Below, piece after piece: positions 14,994-15,209 of a stretch of 15,209 nucleotides of DNA. The position numbers and the translations under genes are program-made. Under the pieces are notes generated by a model, which saw only the letters and a program-made list of their open reading frames with translations, was not told where the DNA came from and searched no databases. This stretch comes from Deltaproteobacteria bacterium (lineage in GTDB: Bacteria; Desulfobacterota; Desulfobaccia; Desulfobaccales; 0-14-0-80-60-11), in NCBI GenBank assembly GCA_023381945.1, contig JAMCQY010000326.1:1-15209 (forward strand), in the 5' to 3' direction. The first letter of the stretch is position 1. Each line of letters opens with the position of its first letter.

Positions 14994-15056
14994 CCTGACC
15001 TTTCCTCTAAACATCAAAAGGCGGCCCCCCAGCCGCCTTTTGAGATTAAGGTCAGG
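14994..15056. terminator. Nested bidirectional terminator after the FadL-like gene
   Basis: The inner stem is AAAAGGCGGC (15016-15025) with GCCGCCTTTT (15032-15041), 10 bp perfect, loop CCCCCA. The outer repeat is CCTGACCTT (14994-15002) with AAGGTCAGG (15048-15056), 9 bp perfect. The A-run/T-run arms let it serve both the FadL gene and the convergent gene ending at 15066. Confidence 0.85.
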
Positions 15057-15065
15057 TTATCGCTT

Positions 15066-15209
15066 TTATGAAGGACGGTTTTTATCCCGGGCGGAAGAAT
15101 CGAACAGGCCGGTTCTGACCCAATTCAACAAATCCTCCCGCAGCCCCTGGGCCGAATGAAACAATTCGCGGCTCTTGACGAGCTCCAGTCTCATTCTTAG
15201 CGGCATGGT
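15066..15209 (-). CDS. Partial CDS, unrecognised protein (C-terminal 47 residues)
   Basis: An open - strand frame entering from the right edge and ending at TAA (15066-15068), just before the shared terminator. The visible 47 residues are hydrophilic and amphipathic, with LRMRLELVKSRELF followed by LREDLLNWVRTGLF and a polar end. An ATG lies at 15206, so the gene could begin there and be very short, but the upstream ribosome site would be off the window. No family recognised. Support comes from position: a convergent gene beside a bidirectional terminator. Confidence 0.5.
   Translation of the reverse strand, partial: TMPLRMRLELVKSRELFHSAQGLREDLLNWVRTGLFDSSARDKNRPS

Overview
The window reads as chromosomal DNA of an anaerobic Gram-negative bacterium, most likely a Desulfobacterota/deltaproteobacterial lineage (Syntrophobacterales or Desulfobacca-like is my guess). 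The evidence is an oxygen-sensitive glycyl radical enzyme with its activase, a B12-type radical SAM enzyme, an outer-membrane FadL-family barrel ending in Phe, and a very large zinc-ribbon/adenylate cyclase/ATPase/TPR protein of a type common in that group. The taxonomic call is inference; no rRNA or marker gene is present.

Left part (1-2807, + strand): an RNA-handling cluster. It holds a cold-shock protein (108-311), a two-gene operon of a small charged protein (532-723) and a glycine-rich RRM RNA-binding protein (736-1074), and a RhlE-like DEAD-box RNA helicase (1472-2719). The units are separated by clear intrinsic terminators. The helicase has a good sigma70-type promoter about 270 nt upstream and a long, structured 5' leader.

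Middle part (2806-9493, - strand): a run of same-strand genes transcribed right to left: a B12-binding radical SAM protein, a zinc-dependent phospholipase C-fold protein, a glycyl radical enzyme (GRE), and its activating enzyme. The last two overlap by one base (TAATG). The GRE is the most unusual gene here. Its glycyl radical loop lies at residue 797 of 1055, so a 230-residue extension follows the normal end of the family. The end of that extension resembles an SCP2 (sterol-carrier/lipid-binding) domain. The catalytic loop is of the GCVEP (dehydratase / choline-lyase) type. Lying next to a phospholipase C-like protein, this suggests a lipid- or headgroup-linked radical reaction that I cannot assign to a known pathway.

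Right part (9506-15209): a 130-bp nested palindromic element (9631-9760) sits just downstream of the 1115-aa cyclase/ATPase/TPR regulator (9765-13112, - strand). A 640-bp AT-rich intergenic region follows, with a candidate promoter overlapped by a perfect inverted repeat. Then come a FadL/OmpP1 outer-membrane transporter (13756-14985, + strand), a nested terminator, and the 3' end of an unrecognised - strand gene running off the window.

Three of the terminator hairpins share the same GGCGGCC-type stem, which looks like a lineage habit. No tRNA, rRNA, CRISPR array, transposase or phage gene was seen.
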